Of a DNA stretch of 64,000 nucleotides, positions 12,081 to 23,767 are shown piece by piece. The DNA comes from Arthrobotrys musiformis (lineage: Eukaryota > Ascomycota > Orbiliomycetes > Orbiliales > Orbiliaceae). A model generated the notes under the pieces. The model made no database searches, was not told the origin of the DNA, and saw nothing but the letters and a program-made list of their open reading frames with translations. The stretch covers positions 3,348,001-3,412,000 of the forward strand of contig JAVHJL010000004.1 of NCBI GenBank assembly GCA_036971715.1, read 5' to 3'. A program made the translations under genes and the position numbers. Each line of letters opens with the position of its first letter. Position 1 is the first letter of the stretch.

Positions 12081-15000
12081 TTACACCTCCTCGTCGGAAT
12101 CCTCTCCCAAAAGTTCACCCTCGTCGTTTTCGACGTTGTTGTAGTTGTTAAAATCGCCCCGAGCGAATGATCCCCGGGTGGTGTACCTCGGACGCCTCTG
12201 TAGCCTGGAAGCAATGGCCGAGTACAAGACTCCCACGACACTTGGAATGATGGCAATAACGGCCACAATCGCGGACAAGGCCATAATGGGATACTTGATA
12301 AACGGCGACTGCTCCCGCGGTCGATCGTCTCCAAGACGGATAGCACTACAACGATCATTAGTGTTTGCGCCAATATATTATCACAAAAGGAAACTACGTA
12401 CCCAAGCTTGCCAGGCCATCGCTGGAAAAGGATATATCCGATGACACCGGCCATGCAGAGCGAAAGGAGCGTAAGGAAGAAGATTCCCACGGCTCCAATA
12501 CCACCACCGTTGCGGTCCCTCCACTCCTTCTCCTTTCCAGGACAATGATGTGACTTCGAAACGTCAAGCGCGTTACCATTCTTGCAGGTGGTCAGAGGAA
12601 TCCTTCTGTACCCGGTGGCCTCGAACCACTCCCACTGATCCGGATTGTCGGCGCAAGATTGGCTGTGGTCCGGAGGAGACAACCCGGGAACCAATTGGCA
12701 GCTACCATCGTTTGCAATTTCGTAGTTGTAGTCGCATTCGAAATCATTTCGCGTGCAAGTGCAGTTCTCGAATGTTTTATGCGGCTGGGGGATTCGTCGT
12801 CCGATATAGCACAGATGCGATGGAATCTTACGGGCATACTGGGACTGATGGCCGAACAGGCAGTGGTCGTCAGTATGCGGGTGAGATGATTTCCAGTACT
12901 CAAAGTCGTCATCATCAGGCTTTTCGGGATCCAAAACACATTGCTTATCAGTCAATCCACGGAAGTCGATTGTCGTCGCAGTAAACTTGTCGGCACCGTT
13001 CTCCATCGCCCAAACAATGAATTTTCTGCTAGTGTCGGAGGGAACACTGGAGATGTCGAAGACGTTAACGGAAGTCTCGCTGAAAATGTACTCTTCCCAT
13101 TTGGCGCCTTCGTCAAGGGTGTACAGGATCGACTTTGTGGGCTCGTTTTGCTTCACGATGACGATAATCGAGCCCTGGTCGCCAAATTCCCACATGTAAG
13201 AGCCCTTGTGGATCTCAACCCAACTGATACCTCCGTCTCTGGTGAGGAAAGTATCACCGCTCTTCATAGGTGTCAACTCAGGACCAACGTTGCCAACGGC
13301 CAACATCAACCCGACAGCGCTGGCGGACGAGTAAGTATGTCTCTTGTCTGCTCTCTCGGTATATCCGTGGAGATTCAAAGAGCATTTTTCAGGCTAGAAA
13401 AGAAATTAGTAAATCGCTAGGGGCCTAGCTTCGGATTATGCAGCTACTTACGTCGTTAGAATTGCACGAGAAGCGTTCTTTATTGGAGTCTTCCCTTGGA
13501 GCAGGGATGTAACTCCAAATACCACCGTCGTTGTGAGTAATCTTGGTCTTGTACTTCTTTGCGGCGCCGTTGTCGACTTCCTTAGTATTGACGACAACGT
13601 TTGCCAATGCAACCCCCTCAAGGCCTTGCATCCTCTCGAAATCAACATAACCTTGTTCATCACGGTTGACGTTAGGGCAGGCCATAATGTAGTCAGTACC
13701 ATTAGAATTTGACTTCAAAATCGCGCCGTACTCCTTGCCAAGTGCAGCGTTCACTGTGACGTGCAGATAGACCGCATGCGTGATACTCTCGAGGACAGTG
13801 TAGGCATGTTGATGAGGAATTTCGAATCCCTTGGGGAAGTTGGCATTGGCGAATGTCTTGCCATCCAAAGATGCGACGACCTTCAAAGTGTTCTTCTCTT
13901 CATCCACAACAGCAACGTTGATAAACTCTTCCATGGTCGCGAAGCCCTTGATGCCAGAGAACTGAACCTTCTGCTGGGTGAAGAAGGAGTCACTGGTAAC
14001 TAGTTCCAATGGTTTCTTGACATCATCGTTGGCGAAGCGCTCGCAGAAAATCATGTTGTCATGGACGTTCTTCTTCTTCATGTAAGAGTTGGCGATCCAC
14101 CGGCAGTATCTGACGTAACTAAGTAATGTCTTCCAGGTATCGCCTCCATCAACGGTGTAGTAGGCAACGTTGTGACAGTCGGTGCCAGGGCAATCTTTGT
14201 GGGAAGTCCAGATCATAGAGTCTTTACGGAGAGGGTGAAAGTTGAGAACATCAACTCCAAGACCGTTAGGGGGGCCAGGAGCTTTGAAGGTCTTAAAAGT
14301 CTTGCCACGGTCGCGGGTGTAGATGACCTCCTCCTTTGGAGTGATGAAATAAACGTGGTCCTTGTTCCAGGTATCAGGATAAACAGCAACGATTTCTTTG
14401 CCATCGAAGACAGAAGGTTGTTCCCATTTCTCTCCCTGGTCATAAGTTATCCAGACGCCCTTCCTATTTCGCATGATAACAGTCTATTCATACTTGTTAG
14501 TAACTAGAAGTAATTTGCTAAGTATCAGGGTACCGACCTCATCATTTCCGGTAGATGTGTCCGAGCGTTCAATGTAGAACTGTTCGAGATACATTTCACC
14601 ATCAAACTCCTTAGTAGTATGTTTGATCTTGCCATTGGATGGTGCTGGTGTGGAAACTACACGATTGTTAGCATTGAATCACCGCAATTCATATAGGAGT
14701 CTGAGGGCTTACGCTCGCTGCAGGTTCGCTCTGTCTCCTTTTCCAAGTCCTCTCCACCGCTCTTCTCGCAGCTGTCGCCGGGGATGAGACGGTAGCCACT
14801 GGGCCCCATGAAACTATCCGATGGTTTGGAACATTTGCCCTTGTCATCATACTTGAGACTCTTTGGCACACATTTATCGCCCGGTTGGCCATTTTCCCTA
14901 GCGAAGTTGATATCGCACTCATAATCCTCGGCGGTACACTTGCAAACCTCACGCTCGGGCTCTTGTTCTTTGTACAAGTTGTTGACGAAACAGTCCGCAT

Positions 15001-17061
15001 CCTTCTTTCTTCTCCAAAAGAACTGCTTGTGGCCGAGAAGACAGTCGGGTTCGCCCTTCTCATCGACACGGGCATACCATTTCTCGAAATCTCCCTTTCC
15101 GGACTTATCCTCCTTGCAAGTTCTGCTTCGAACGTCGGAGAAATCCAAATAAATGATGTAACGGGTGTTGCCATCGTCGTCTGCCGGTCCGACTGCGACC
15201 ATGGTGAACTTTGTGGAAGTGCTGTCGGGGGTTGTGGTCAAAAGTACCGGTGTGATTTTCATACCGAGATCAACTTCCTCCCAGGTCTTGCCGTGGTCCA
15301 GCGAGTAGACGGCTTTGTCCGTCTTTTCGTCCTTGATGGCGACGAAAATCGAGCCTTGGTCACCGAACTCGTATTTGTGCTGTCCTTCTCGTGCCATGGT
15401 CCAGGTCAATCCGGCATCGTCAGAGACATAGAGGTTTCCTGAAAGGGCGTCCCCGATGAATTCTCCAGTGTTTCCGATACCCATCACCATACCTGGCGCG
15501 GGGCTAGAGTACACACGGCCGAGGTTGTCAAGGTCGGAGACCGAGTGAAGGTGCAAATCTTTACCATCAACCTTGAGCCCACTCCATGTTCTACCATTGT
15601 CAAAGGAGATTCTTGATTGAACTTTCTTGGCGGCACCGCGAGTTTCTGTGAGCTGGGCGGCGTTCGTCACAACGTTTGCAAGAATGATACCTTCAATGTT
15701 CGCGATGGGTTCCCAGTCGACCAGGCCGCGGGAGTTACGATTGGTATTTGGCAAGATTCGGACGAACTGTGTTCCCCTGGAGTTACTCGCGAACATGGAT
15801 CCAACGGCGTGCGATGCCTTTGTCGTTAGAACATCAACCTGTAAGCTTGACGGCATGGATTCAAGGATTGTGTAGGCATCTTCCTCCACTTTGCCGTGAT
15901 CGCTAGGGAACTCCGCCCTATCCCAATCTTTGCCGTTGGTGCTGACGAACCTATTCAAGTAGTTAGCAGCTAGTCTCCGGACCCTACTGGAGCTCTAATA
16001 TGTGCATATGGTCTTACAATGCCATCTCGGAAGTACCGGAACTCTTCACGGCGACAATCGCAAACTTCTGGACTACGGCGACACCGGTGATACCCTGGTA
16101 TGTGCTCGACCCATCTAGCTTCGGCTCAATCGCCCCGTCAAGACCGTTTTTGAAGTAGTTGTCGGAAACATAGATGCGTCGCTTGCTCGAAGAATACATA
16201 TTCGAGCCCTCGACGATACAAAGAACGGTGTCTTCGGAGCCGGCATCGAACTGTTTCGTGGATTGAGCGAAAGTACAGCCATGTGTGTCGTCCAACAGCT
16301 TGATCGGTTTCGTCTTGAAGTTGTCCTTGGTGTAGTATGCCTATTATGCGGAAACCTCAATTAGCCGCCAAAATCCCCCCACCTCCAAAAGAATTAAAAG
16401 CATAATTTCCACAAGGAAGAGTGGCGGGAGCTGAAGCTGACCCTTTGTTTGCAGTCCCCGAGCTCAAAGTCGAATCCGTCCTCGCAGACTTGTGCCAACA
16501 GAATGATGTAATCTGATTTTCCTTTTCCCGCGTGGAAGTTCAGTGCCGGTAGTGGAATCTGTCGGTTACTTGGAAGATCTATCGAATCCCACTCTTGCCA
16601 TGTTTTTCCCCGATCGTCGGTCTTATAGTGTTTCTCGCTGAGTGTGAGGATATAAGCCTTGTTATTGTCGAACGGGTGCTGGTACATGTCGATGGCCTTC
16701 CCCTTCCCCTCCGGTACGGCCTCCCAGCTAGCTCCGCTATCGCCAGATCTGTAGACGGTGCCATGCATCTGATCGAAGCTCAGAATATTCTAAACTCACG
16801 CAACAAAAGTGATGAACCCATGTTAGCCAGTCGTCTACAAGCTTACGCACGCCTTTTTTTGTTTCGCGGAAAAGGCGGGAACCCAAAGGATCTCTATTAA
16901 AGGGAAAGGTAGCTTACGGGACTATCTTCGAAGTAAAAGTACTCCTGCGGTAGACTGGCAAAACTCGTCTTTTTGACGGTGACTTTCCCACCGGCTTCGA
17001 CATGGTTCGGCGTGACACCCAACAGCGCTACCAGGAACGGTAGGCTTCGCAGCAGCCTCAT
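12081..17061 (-). CDS. VPS10: vacuolar sorting receptor Vps10 (sortilin family)
   Basis: Type I membrane receptor that carries soluble vacuolar hydrolases such as carboxypeptidase Y from the trans-Golgi to the prevacuolar compartment and is recycled by retromer. Eight exons in transcript order: 17061-16918, 16789-16442, 16340-16018, 15950-14713, 14656-14538, 14483-13452, 13393-12402 and 12345-12081, all in phase, giving 1486 residues, near the usual fungal length. The signal peptide is MRLLRSLPFLVALLGV. Two Vps10 domains follow, each with Asp-box-like repeats (SGDSGASWE, DDRGKTWQEWD, SLDHGKTWEE, TRDGGISWVE) and each closed by a Cys-rich 10CC module (CKEDKSG..., then ENCTCTRNDFECDYN). A first hydrophobic segment (IGAVGIFFLTLLSLCMAGVI) and a second (IMALSAIVAVIAIIPSVVGVLY) flank the last intron; the tail is acidic and ends GEDSDEEV. 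Two predicted membrane segments are usual for fungal Vps10. The donors after exons 2 (GTCAGC) and 5 (GTCGGT) are weak; the rest are standard. Confidence 0.95.
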
Positions 17062-19205
17062 CTTGACGGTTGTGCACTTCCTGACGCCAGCTTTTGGGAG
17101 AGAGTTCAAATCCCGGTACCGAAGCTTAAGGAGTGATTATTTTCGAGGTGATAATATAATGATGGTTTTGGGGGTATCTCCTCCCGGTTTGGCCTGCAAG
17201 TAGAGGTGATGATGATGATGGAGAGGAGATGGATTAGCTGGGTTAGCTGGGACGGGTATCGATAACTAGGCGGGCTCGGAGTGGTAGTCGTGTTCGTAAT
17301 GCCTGTTCCGTTCTGTTGGCCCAGCCCACCACGTACGCCACAAACAGCAATTCGAGATGCGAGCAAACGAGAGGGACGATGATGCGGCCTCTCTTCGAAC
17401 GTGACCCACCGTTTTTCTCGGCGTGGAAGTCAAAGGAAGAAGAGATGGAAAGAACAGGTTCGATTTACGTGTGCGTAATGTCCTGTGTGCCCGTCTGCAT
17501 CGAAGTCGGGATCGGAATGTGAATGTCCTAAGTGCGGTCAGCTTAATTACCTAACTTCCACCAGGCGGGATCCTTTGATAGTATAACAACCACCACAGCG
17601 AGGTGAGGCAACACGGCGGTTTCGCAAATGCAAACGTTATCGTTCCGCACGTTCCCACACCTTTTTTTTGCGGACGGCGGGCTGCTTTCGAGGCAATTTC
17701 TAGCTCAAGTTACTTACCTAACTTGGTCAAGCTGAAGCTTTGCAATGTAATAATTATTAGGTCTGTGATACGATACGATATGTACGGTATGATCGAATGC
17801 AATGGGGGTGCCGGTACTGCGGTGCAAGGACTCGACTGTCCGTATATACAATATCACGTCTCTAGCTCTATGATCGAACCTCGCGGGATTCATGCCAAAG
17901 TGTCCACATATATATAGCAGCCAGTTAGTCGCAGTTGCAATGAAGCCCCGATCTTGCTAACTAATATAATTATAATGTTAGCGGTTGCGACGCCTGGCAG
18001 GGATCAGGACCACCAAGCGCCAGTGGATTACGACAACTTCACACATCCAACCGGGCCAGGCCTGTTGCCCAATATACATAACTGTAAGTTCAAAACCACC
18101 TCGCGCACAGCATATATCGGACCGGACGGGGCGCATTTTAGGGCACCTCAAAGTCGTCGATTTGAAGGAGTAGTGATTCGATCCTACATTTAATTACATA
18201 AGTGATCATGAGTTCTGAATAGCTTCATTGTGTAACTCGCTATCCACAAATTTAAGCCCCAGGACTGTATTATACCATACCATTTGAATGGAACAATCCA
18301 AGGGACGCATCAACGAACATCCGAAAGCATACAGCTAACAGCGGTTGTAGTTATAATTATGGTTGGCGACTAACAAGTCCAACCCTGGGCGTCTCATATC
18401 TCCAACCCCCCTGCGGCCGCAGCGCTGTTGCACGTATTTTAAACCATCGTGTCTATAAAAATATAAATATATATAATCAACATTCGACATACAATCCGAA
18501 ACGCCAAATGTTCTTATCAAACTTGGCCTAACGAAATTCTAAATTCTTAAATAACAGTCCAATACCACCCATCTATTCGACAAACAAGAAGACTAGTTCA
18601 TGTTAGAACTTCAAACTAATCGATCGGGGAGAGTAGACTAGTGGGTGGTACGTGGTCAAAAGGGAAGTCTAGATCCTGACACACGATATCGGCTCGTGTG
18701 ACACAATTGTTGTACGAATCCCTCCCAGGCCGGTCGTATGAATAACCACCTCAGTACCCAAATAGGACCCGTATCTGTCACAAGGAGGTGTAACAATAGA
18801 GCGCAAGCTAGGGGAGTTAAATATGTATATATGTACAAATACAAGTTACACTTTATAGTACTATTACTAGTCGTACACCTTGTGTACCGTTGTTAGTAAT
18901 ATGTGCGGATACTAGTAGTCAACTATTGTAGAAGGCTGCCAGAAGTGATGGTGGTGACAATATCATATGATGGTGGTGATGGTGATGATGATATAAGTGT
19001 AAGTGAACCTCGAATACAGAGAGAAGTGGTAATACAACCAAAACCAAGTGAGAGGAGATGGTCTCAAACATATGAAAATGCTCGTAAACGCCAATACTCA
19101 GATATGCATAAAGCAAGGGAAAAAAACCATGTGCAGAAAAATAACGAGATCCTGAGACAGAGGCAATAGCAAAAAAACAGTCCCCAAACTTAGCCGGGGT
19201 GGTAT
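17062..19205. other. intergenic region upstream of VPS10
   Basis: Holds the VPS10 promoter side (a GATGATGATGATGG run at about 17200-17220) and the 3' flank of the folate gene. Near 18940-18990 there is a GGTGAT/GATGAT microsatellite. The small frames show no recognisable motif. No tRNA or other RNA gene was recognised. Confidence 0.6.
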
Positions 19206-20585
19206 TTACAAGATCTTGCTTAATCTCGTCACATCGCCCGCGAGATATCTACAAGAAGATGTTAGTAGGGGTACCCTTTCAAGTTTGAGGTTGATGGGAA
19301 CTTACAAGCTTCCAGCAATCACGATCGGCCCTTCACAGCCGACTTCACAGCTCCACTGAACTGCCCCCTTCAAATCGGACCCCCAGCTTCGAACCAATCC
19401 CTTGGGTCCAACTAATCTCTCAGCCTCTTTGGCTAATAAGGCTGATTCCTCCGCCTTGACCCAAGGCATCCCGTCGACAGGCCCGAATTCAACGGTGCTG
19501 ACGACATCACCCTCCTTCAAGAACTCCCCAAGAATACCCTTTGCATCTTTACCATGACTGATACCGACGACCCAAGTGACATTCCGCTGCTGAATTCTTG
19601 CCCTCAAGTTCTCGTCCACGAACTGTCCGAGTGCCACAGCGGCCTCGGGGTTATGCGCACCGTCGATAATCATCTCCTGCTTCTTGCCTATCGACGACTT
19701 GACCGTAATCCACTGTAATCTTCCCGGATTCTTAGCTTCCGATACACCTTTCTTGACCGTCTCTGCCGTAATCTGCGGGTATGTCTTCGCGGCCACCGAA
19801 AGCGCATGAATAGCACATGCTAGGTTCGAGTGCTGGTATTTCCCAAGTAACGAAGGAGAATAAGATTGTAATCCAAAAACCGGTGTCCTGATCTTAACAA
19901 CATCAGGAGTCGTAGATGGCATGGGAGCCGGTGCATCCCCGTCGGCAGGAACATCCTCAACATCATCAACCTCCGGAGCAGCGAGAATAACCTCTCCAGC
20001 ACCAACTTCCTCCTTCACTTCAGCAATAACACCCAAAGCACCCTCCGGATTCGAAGCATCAACCACACAAGGCGCACCAGGCTTCATGATTCCAGCCTTC
20101 TCCCTCGCGATCTTCTCAACCGTATCGCCCAGAAAATCCACATGATCCATCCCAATCTTCGTCAAAACCGTAACCAACGGATCTTTAATAACATTCGTCG
20201 CATCCAATCGCCCCCCAAGCCCAACTTCAACAACAGCCAGATCCACCTTTTCTTTAGCAAATATCTCAAATGCAGTCGCAGTCAAAACTTCAAACTCCGT
20301 AGCTCCGATATTTCCTTCCTGATTCCTCTTTTTAACCAGAGCTTCGGTTTCGTGGAAGAGTGTTGAGTCGATGGTTTTGTCATTGAGGGCGATGGAATCC
20401 CATCTGTCGACTAGATGTGGTGATGTGAATCGCCCGGTCCGGATGCCGCTGGATGTCAAGGCGGAAGAGAGGTATGCGCAAACGGAACCCTTGCCATTGG
20501 TGCCCGCGACATGCAGTGCTCGCCACGCGAGACTGGAAGAAGGGATCAGCCTGACGACCCGGGAAAGGGCGAGGTCGATACCCAT
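19206..20585 (-). CDS. FOL3: dihydrofolate synthase / folylpolyglutamate synthase family, Fol3-like
   Basis: Mur-ligase-type enzyme that adds glutamate to dihydropteroate using ATP, giving dihydrofolate. I use the ATG at 20585 because it yields the family start MGIDLALSRVVRLI; the upstream in-frame extension begins with GTG and is low complexity. The P-loop GTNGKGS is at residues 28-34, followed by TSPHLVDRWDSIALN, VVEVGLGGRLDATN (central domain), GMDHVDFLGDTVEKIAREKAGI and IIDGAHNPEAA (start of the C-terminal domain). The frame seems to stop at TTG-TAA (19304-19302), but those bases are also a GTAAGT donor. Splicing 19306 to 19248 adds a 43-nt last exon reading LYLAGDVTRLSKIL, which restores the family's GSLYL ending and gives 440 residues. 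It lacks an obvious mitochondrial presequence, favouring the Fol3 rather than the Met7 branch, but paralogue assignment needs a tree. Confidence 0.9.
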
Positions 20586-21576
20586 CTTGTTGGAGGAAGA
20601 GGAGGAAGGAAGGACGAAGGGGGAGGATTGAACGTCGCCTCCACGAATGGAGTGGGATTGAGGGTCCGAACAAGGATTGTCGTGTGATTGGAGGGGTGGT
20701 GGGAGATGGGACGTAGTTGGAAGCACTAAATTTTGAAATTGAATTGTGAGTTTTGCAGCACCAGCAGCAGAGCAATTGCCAGGTGCAGGGGTTCAAACAT
20801 ACTTGCATAAACCTTAGTGCCGAAACCTGAACCTCGCTTTTGATAGTATATACCACTCAAAGTATTCGGAAAAACTACAAGTAGCTATTTTGTATATGTG
20901 CCAGAGGATGTTGATTACAGTTTACCCGTCGAGTATCGATATTATATTCCATGCATCCAATTTATAGTTACAAGTTGGGGGGCACAGGCCCTGCTAATTT
21001 ATAAACCTTCCATCGGCCTTCTATCGGCCTCGCTAGACCTGTAACCCTTCGAATTTGAACTACATTCAAACCTTCTCCGGATTCTGGAATTCGAAATTTT
21101 TGATAGCAAAAGCCGTCCAACGGTATGTAAAATTGCGGTTAACGGGCGGCGACATGCATGAGAACTTCGCTAGAACCGTTATCCCCACCTCGAAGCGACG
21201 GGTCGACGTCGTCTACCTCACGAACCCGCTAACCTACCGGAGCCGGCCTACGCATTTGGCGACTCGTTCGGGTGCGGGATCCCAAATCTCGGGTGCGTCA
21301 ATATGCATATCCTATAAAATTCCATGTTATAAGGCACAAATTGGCAGTTTTCGTTTAAAGTACTACGAGTAAAGATATCCATTTGCAAGGAGACATGGCC
21401 TAGGCGCATTCGGTGTATAATAACCTAATAATCACCGGCCCGGCGTAACCGCTTGCTACATAAAAGCCTATGGAATAGCTATTGGATTCCCAGTGACACT
21501 AGCCATTGAACGTAGGGTGAGAGTAGTCTCGTTCCCAGGGGTGAGAGGTCCAGATCAGACGCTTGTATTATAAAAG
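20586..21576. other. intergenic region between two minus-strand genes
   Basis: The part next to 20585 is the leader and promoter side of the folate gene. A possible 5'-UTR intron has a donor near 20802 (GTATGT) and an acceptor TTTAG near 20728. The rest is the 3' flank of the UBE3D-like gene. No gene seen. Confidence 0.6.
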
Positions 21577-23146
21577 CTAGAATCTCTCCAACCATCCCCC
21601 TTTCCAAGCCCCGGCCCATGTCCTTAAGTCCTTCGGCAAAGTCGCATTCCCCTCTTCTAAAAGCCTCTCGAATCGACCGTATACAGCTTGGGGAAGGTAC
21701 ACAGTCTCGATATCACCTAGTCCCTCCACCTCCCCCTTCGATGTAACTCTCTGGTAATACACTTTAACCGCTCGAGTTGGCGTAGGCTTTTCGGACCTTG
21801 TTATCAATGTATTCGGATTAAACACCCAGATATGCACACCCTCGTTTCCTTCCTCTATCCGTTTGCCAGACCCGTCTAGATGCTGGTGTGACAGTATGCT
21901 CGCACCAGGCTTGATGAGAAACTTCCGCTGTCCGGTGTTATCCACCAGAAGTTGTAAATGTGCGGATAACCACTGCGGTAGGGTGTAACTATCCAGCATC
22001 TCGTCACCGTTTTCCTTGAACGACCCGAGCCCTAGTGATAGCGACCATTTCATGAGTCTGATTCCATCCGCTTTTGAGTCGACGATTCCGAGCGGAACGT
22101 TGCAGATTTGGCAGGCGACAGTTTCTGCTTCGTAGGGTCTAGTTTGCTGTTTTCGGTGTCAGCCTTTCATTCTCAGGAAACAAAAAAGGCTACCAAAGAG
22201 AAAAAATAGGAGAGTATTTCCCGTATCATATAGGGTCCTCCTACGAATTTTAAAAGTCATAGGAGGCGAAACAGGATACGGCCACCCAAGTCTTCCACCA
22301 AAGCCAGGGAACCACCCGCCATCCCAAAAACAAAATATCAAGAAAAAACCACTCCGAAAAGGGTTCTAACATCCATCCTGCAAGGGAGTAACGAGGGCTA
22401 TAGCCAAAGTGTATATGAAGCTCGGCGTGGTGGGGTTCATCTAGGACGATTGTATCGGTGATGTAAAGTATTGATAGTATACGCAAAACTCCGTATGACT
22501 TGATCACCTTCTTTCCGTCCACCCAGTCTACACGTATTTTAAGCCTGCGGGGGGTTCTAGAAGCCAAGTTCCTTACCTCGAAAGCAACATTCTCGCAATC
22601 CTCCCTCCGAAGCAGAAAGTACATTGGATCCACGAGTCCTACAGTACTTTCCGCCACTATCCTCCCAACACCGGAATACCTACTCCCTTCGGAGTTACCA
22701 TCCTTATCGTGGGGTTTGTGACAATGCCAAAGATCCATCATATCAGCCCAATGCTCCGACGGTAGATTCTTCCACTTCCGGATCCGGCCTCCGGGAATAA
22801 CCACCGTCGTACACGCGATACAACGTATCGAACATTCAGGAAATAAAAAAGATGCCTCCCAGGGGTCCTGCACCGGTCCGGAACTACACTCGTATTCGCC
22901 TGACGAAAGGTACGTTTGTGATGCTGGAAATCTATATGTTTTCGCTGGAGCGAATGTAGTCGATGGAGAGTCGATTGGTGTCGGTAGCATAATATGAACG
23001 GCTTGAGCCCCGTATTTTACAGTCAAGGCACGCTTTGAAGGGTGAAGCCCAACGGAGGTCGGTATTTCGCCATCCTGACTGTCGATACTGACGGAGACCT
23101 GTTTGATATTCGGTAGTAGTTCGCAGAAGTACAGCGGATCCGGCAT
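21577..23146 (-). CDS. UBE3D/Ipa1-like HECT-type E2-binding protein
   Basis: Resembles the HECT-like ubiquitin-conjugating-enzyme-binding family (human UBE3D, yeast Ipa1), linked to E2 binding and mRNA 3'-end processing. The start ATG is at 23146 (MPDPLYFCELLPN). Exon 1 carries the first conserved block: a Cys pair in CSIRCIACTTVV, then WKNLPSEHWADMMDLWHCHKP, then GLVDPMYFLLRREDCENVAFE. Exon 2 has the second Cys pair (VACQICNVPLGIVDS), RLMKWSLSLG and PQWLSAHLQLLVDN. Two splice models are possible. With the strong donor GTAAGG at 22576 and an acceptor ending at 22147, exons 23146-22577 and 22146-21577 join in phase to 379 residues, close to UBE3D length. Otherwise the open frame that runs on to about 22250 is kept, adding an atypical Trp-rich stretch. 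I prefer the first model. Divergent from the questin-oxidase-like gene, sharing an upstream region of about 0.6-0.75 kb. Confidence 0.82.
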
Positions 23147-23767
23147 CAAGCCTCTTATCGACTATCGACACTGTTGCTGTTAAAGTCTGCTTTACGGGAG
23201 GAGAAGAAGAGAAGAGAAAGCTGTGGGGAAAAGAGGAAGAAGGAAGAAAAAACGAATCCGGAGATTGAAGCGATTGTTTTAATTTCGAGAATTCCCGCAT
23301 CCAGCAAGTCCGCCAAGTCGCGGTGACATTCAACAAATCGTAGCGAAGCTCTGAGATTCAACAATTAACACCTTTTCCACCCGCACAAAGTAAGTACTGA
23401 TACTATTGCTATTGGGGGTTGTTTGGAGACGTCACAGGTACATGCACGGCTGTGGGGTTGGTATATGCCTCTGAACCAATTAGTATAGTCCAGCCAGCGG
23501 AACGACCAGTTTACGTGATATTCCCCAAATCCATTTTATTTTATAAGGTGTAACAGTTCTGGAATCGAACGGGGATCTAACTATGATGACTTCACTCTAC
23601 GGAGGGAGCCGAACTTGAGTACGTTGGCTTTATTCCCTTCTGATCTCAAAATTTTTTTGAAAAAAATCTTCTGGCCGGGAAAGCAGGAATCGTATGATTC
23701 TGTCTCGACATTCCTCCAGAATTTTATCTTGCCCATCGCGGGTTTTTCTATAAAATCCTCCAAAATC
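23147..23767. other. divergent promoter region
   Basis: Upstream region shared by the UBE3D-like gene (minus) and the questin-oxidase-like gene (plus). A purine-rich stretch near 23200-23250 (GAAGAAGAGAAGAG, pyrimidine-rich on the minus strand) is promoter-like on the UBE3D-like side. No gene seen. Confidence 0.55.

Noticed and set aside
14172..15875. Open frames of 70-185 codons on the plus strand
   Set aside because: They are antisense shadows of VPS10 exons, and their translations have no family resemblance.
20586..20856. N-terminal extension or extra first exon for FOL3
   Set aside because: The in-frame extension starts at GTG and is low complexity; the possible upstream exon ending near 20803 joins out of frame. 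ATG 20585 gives the family N-terminus.
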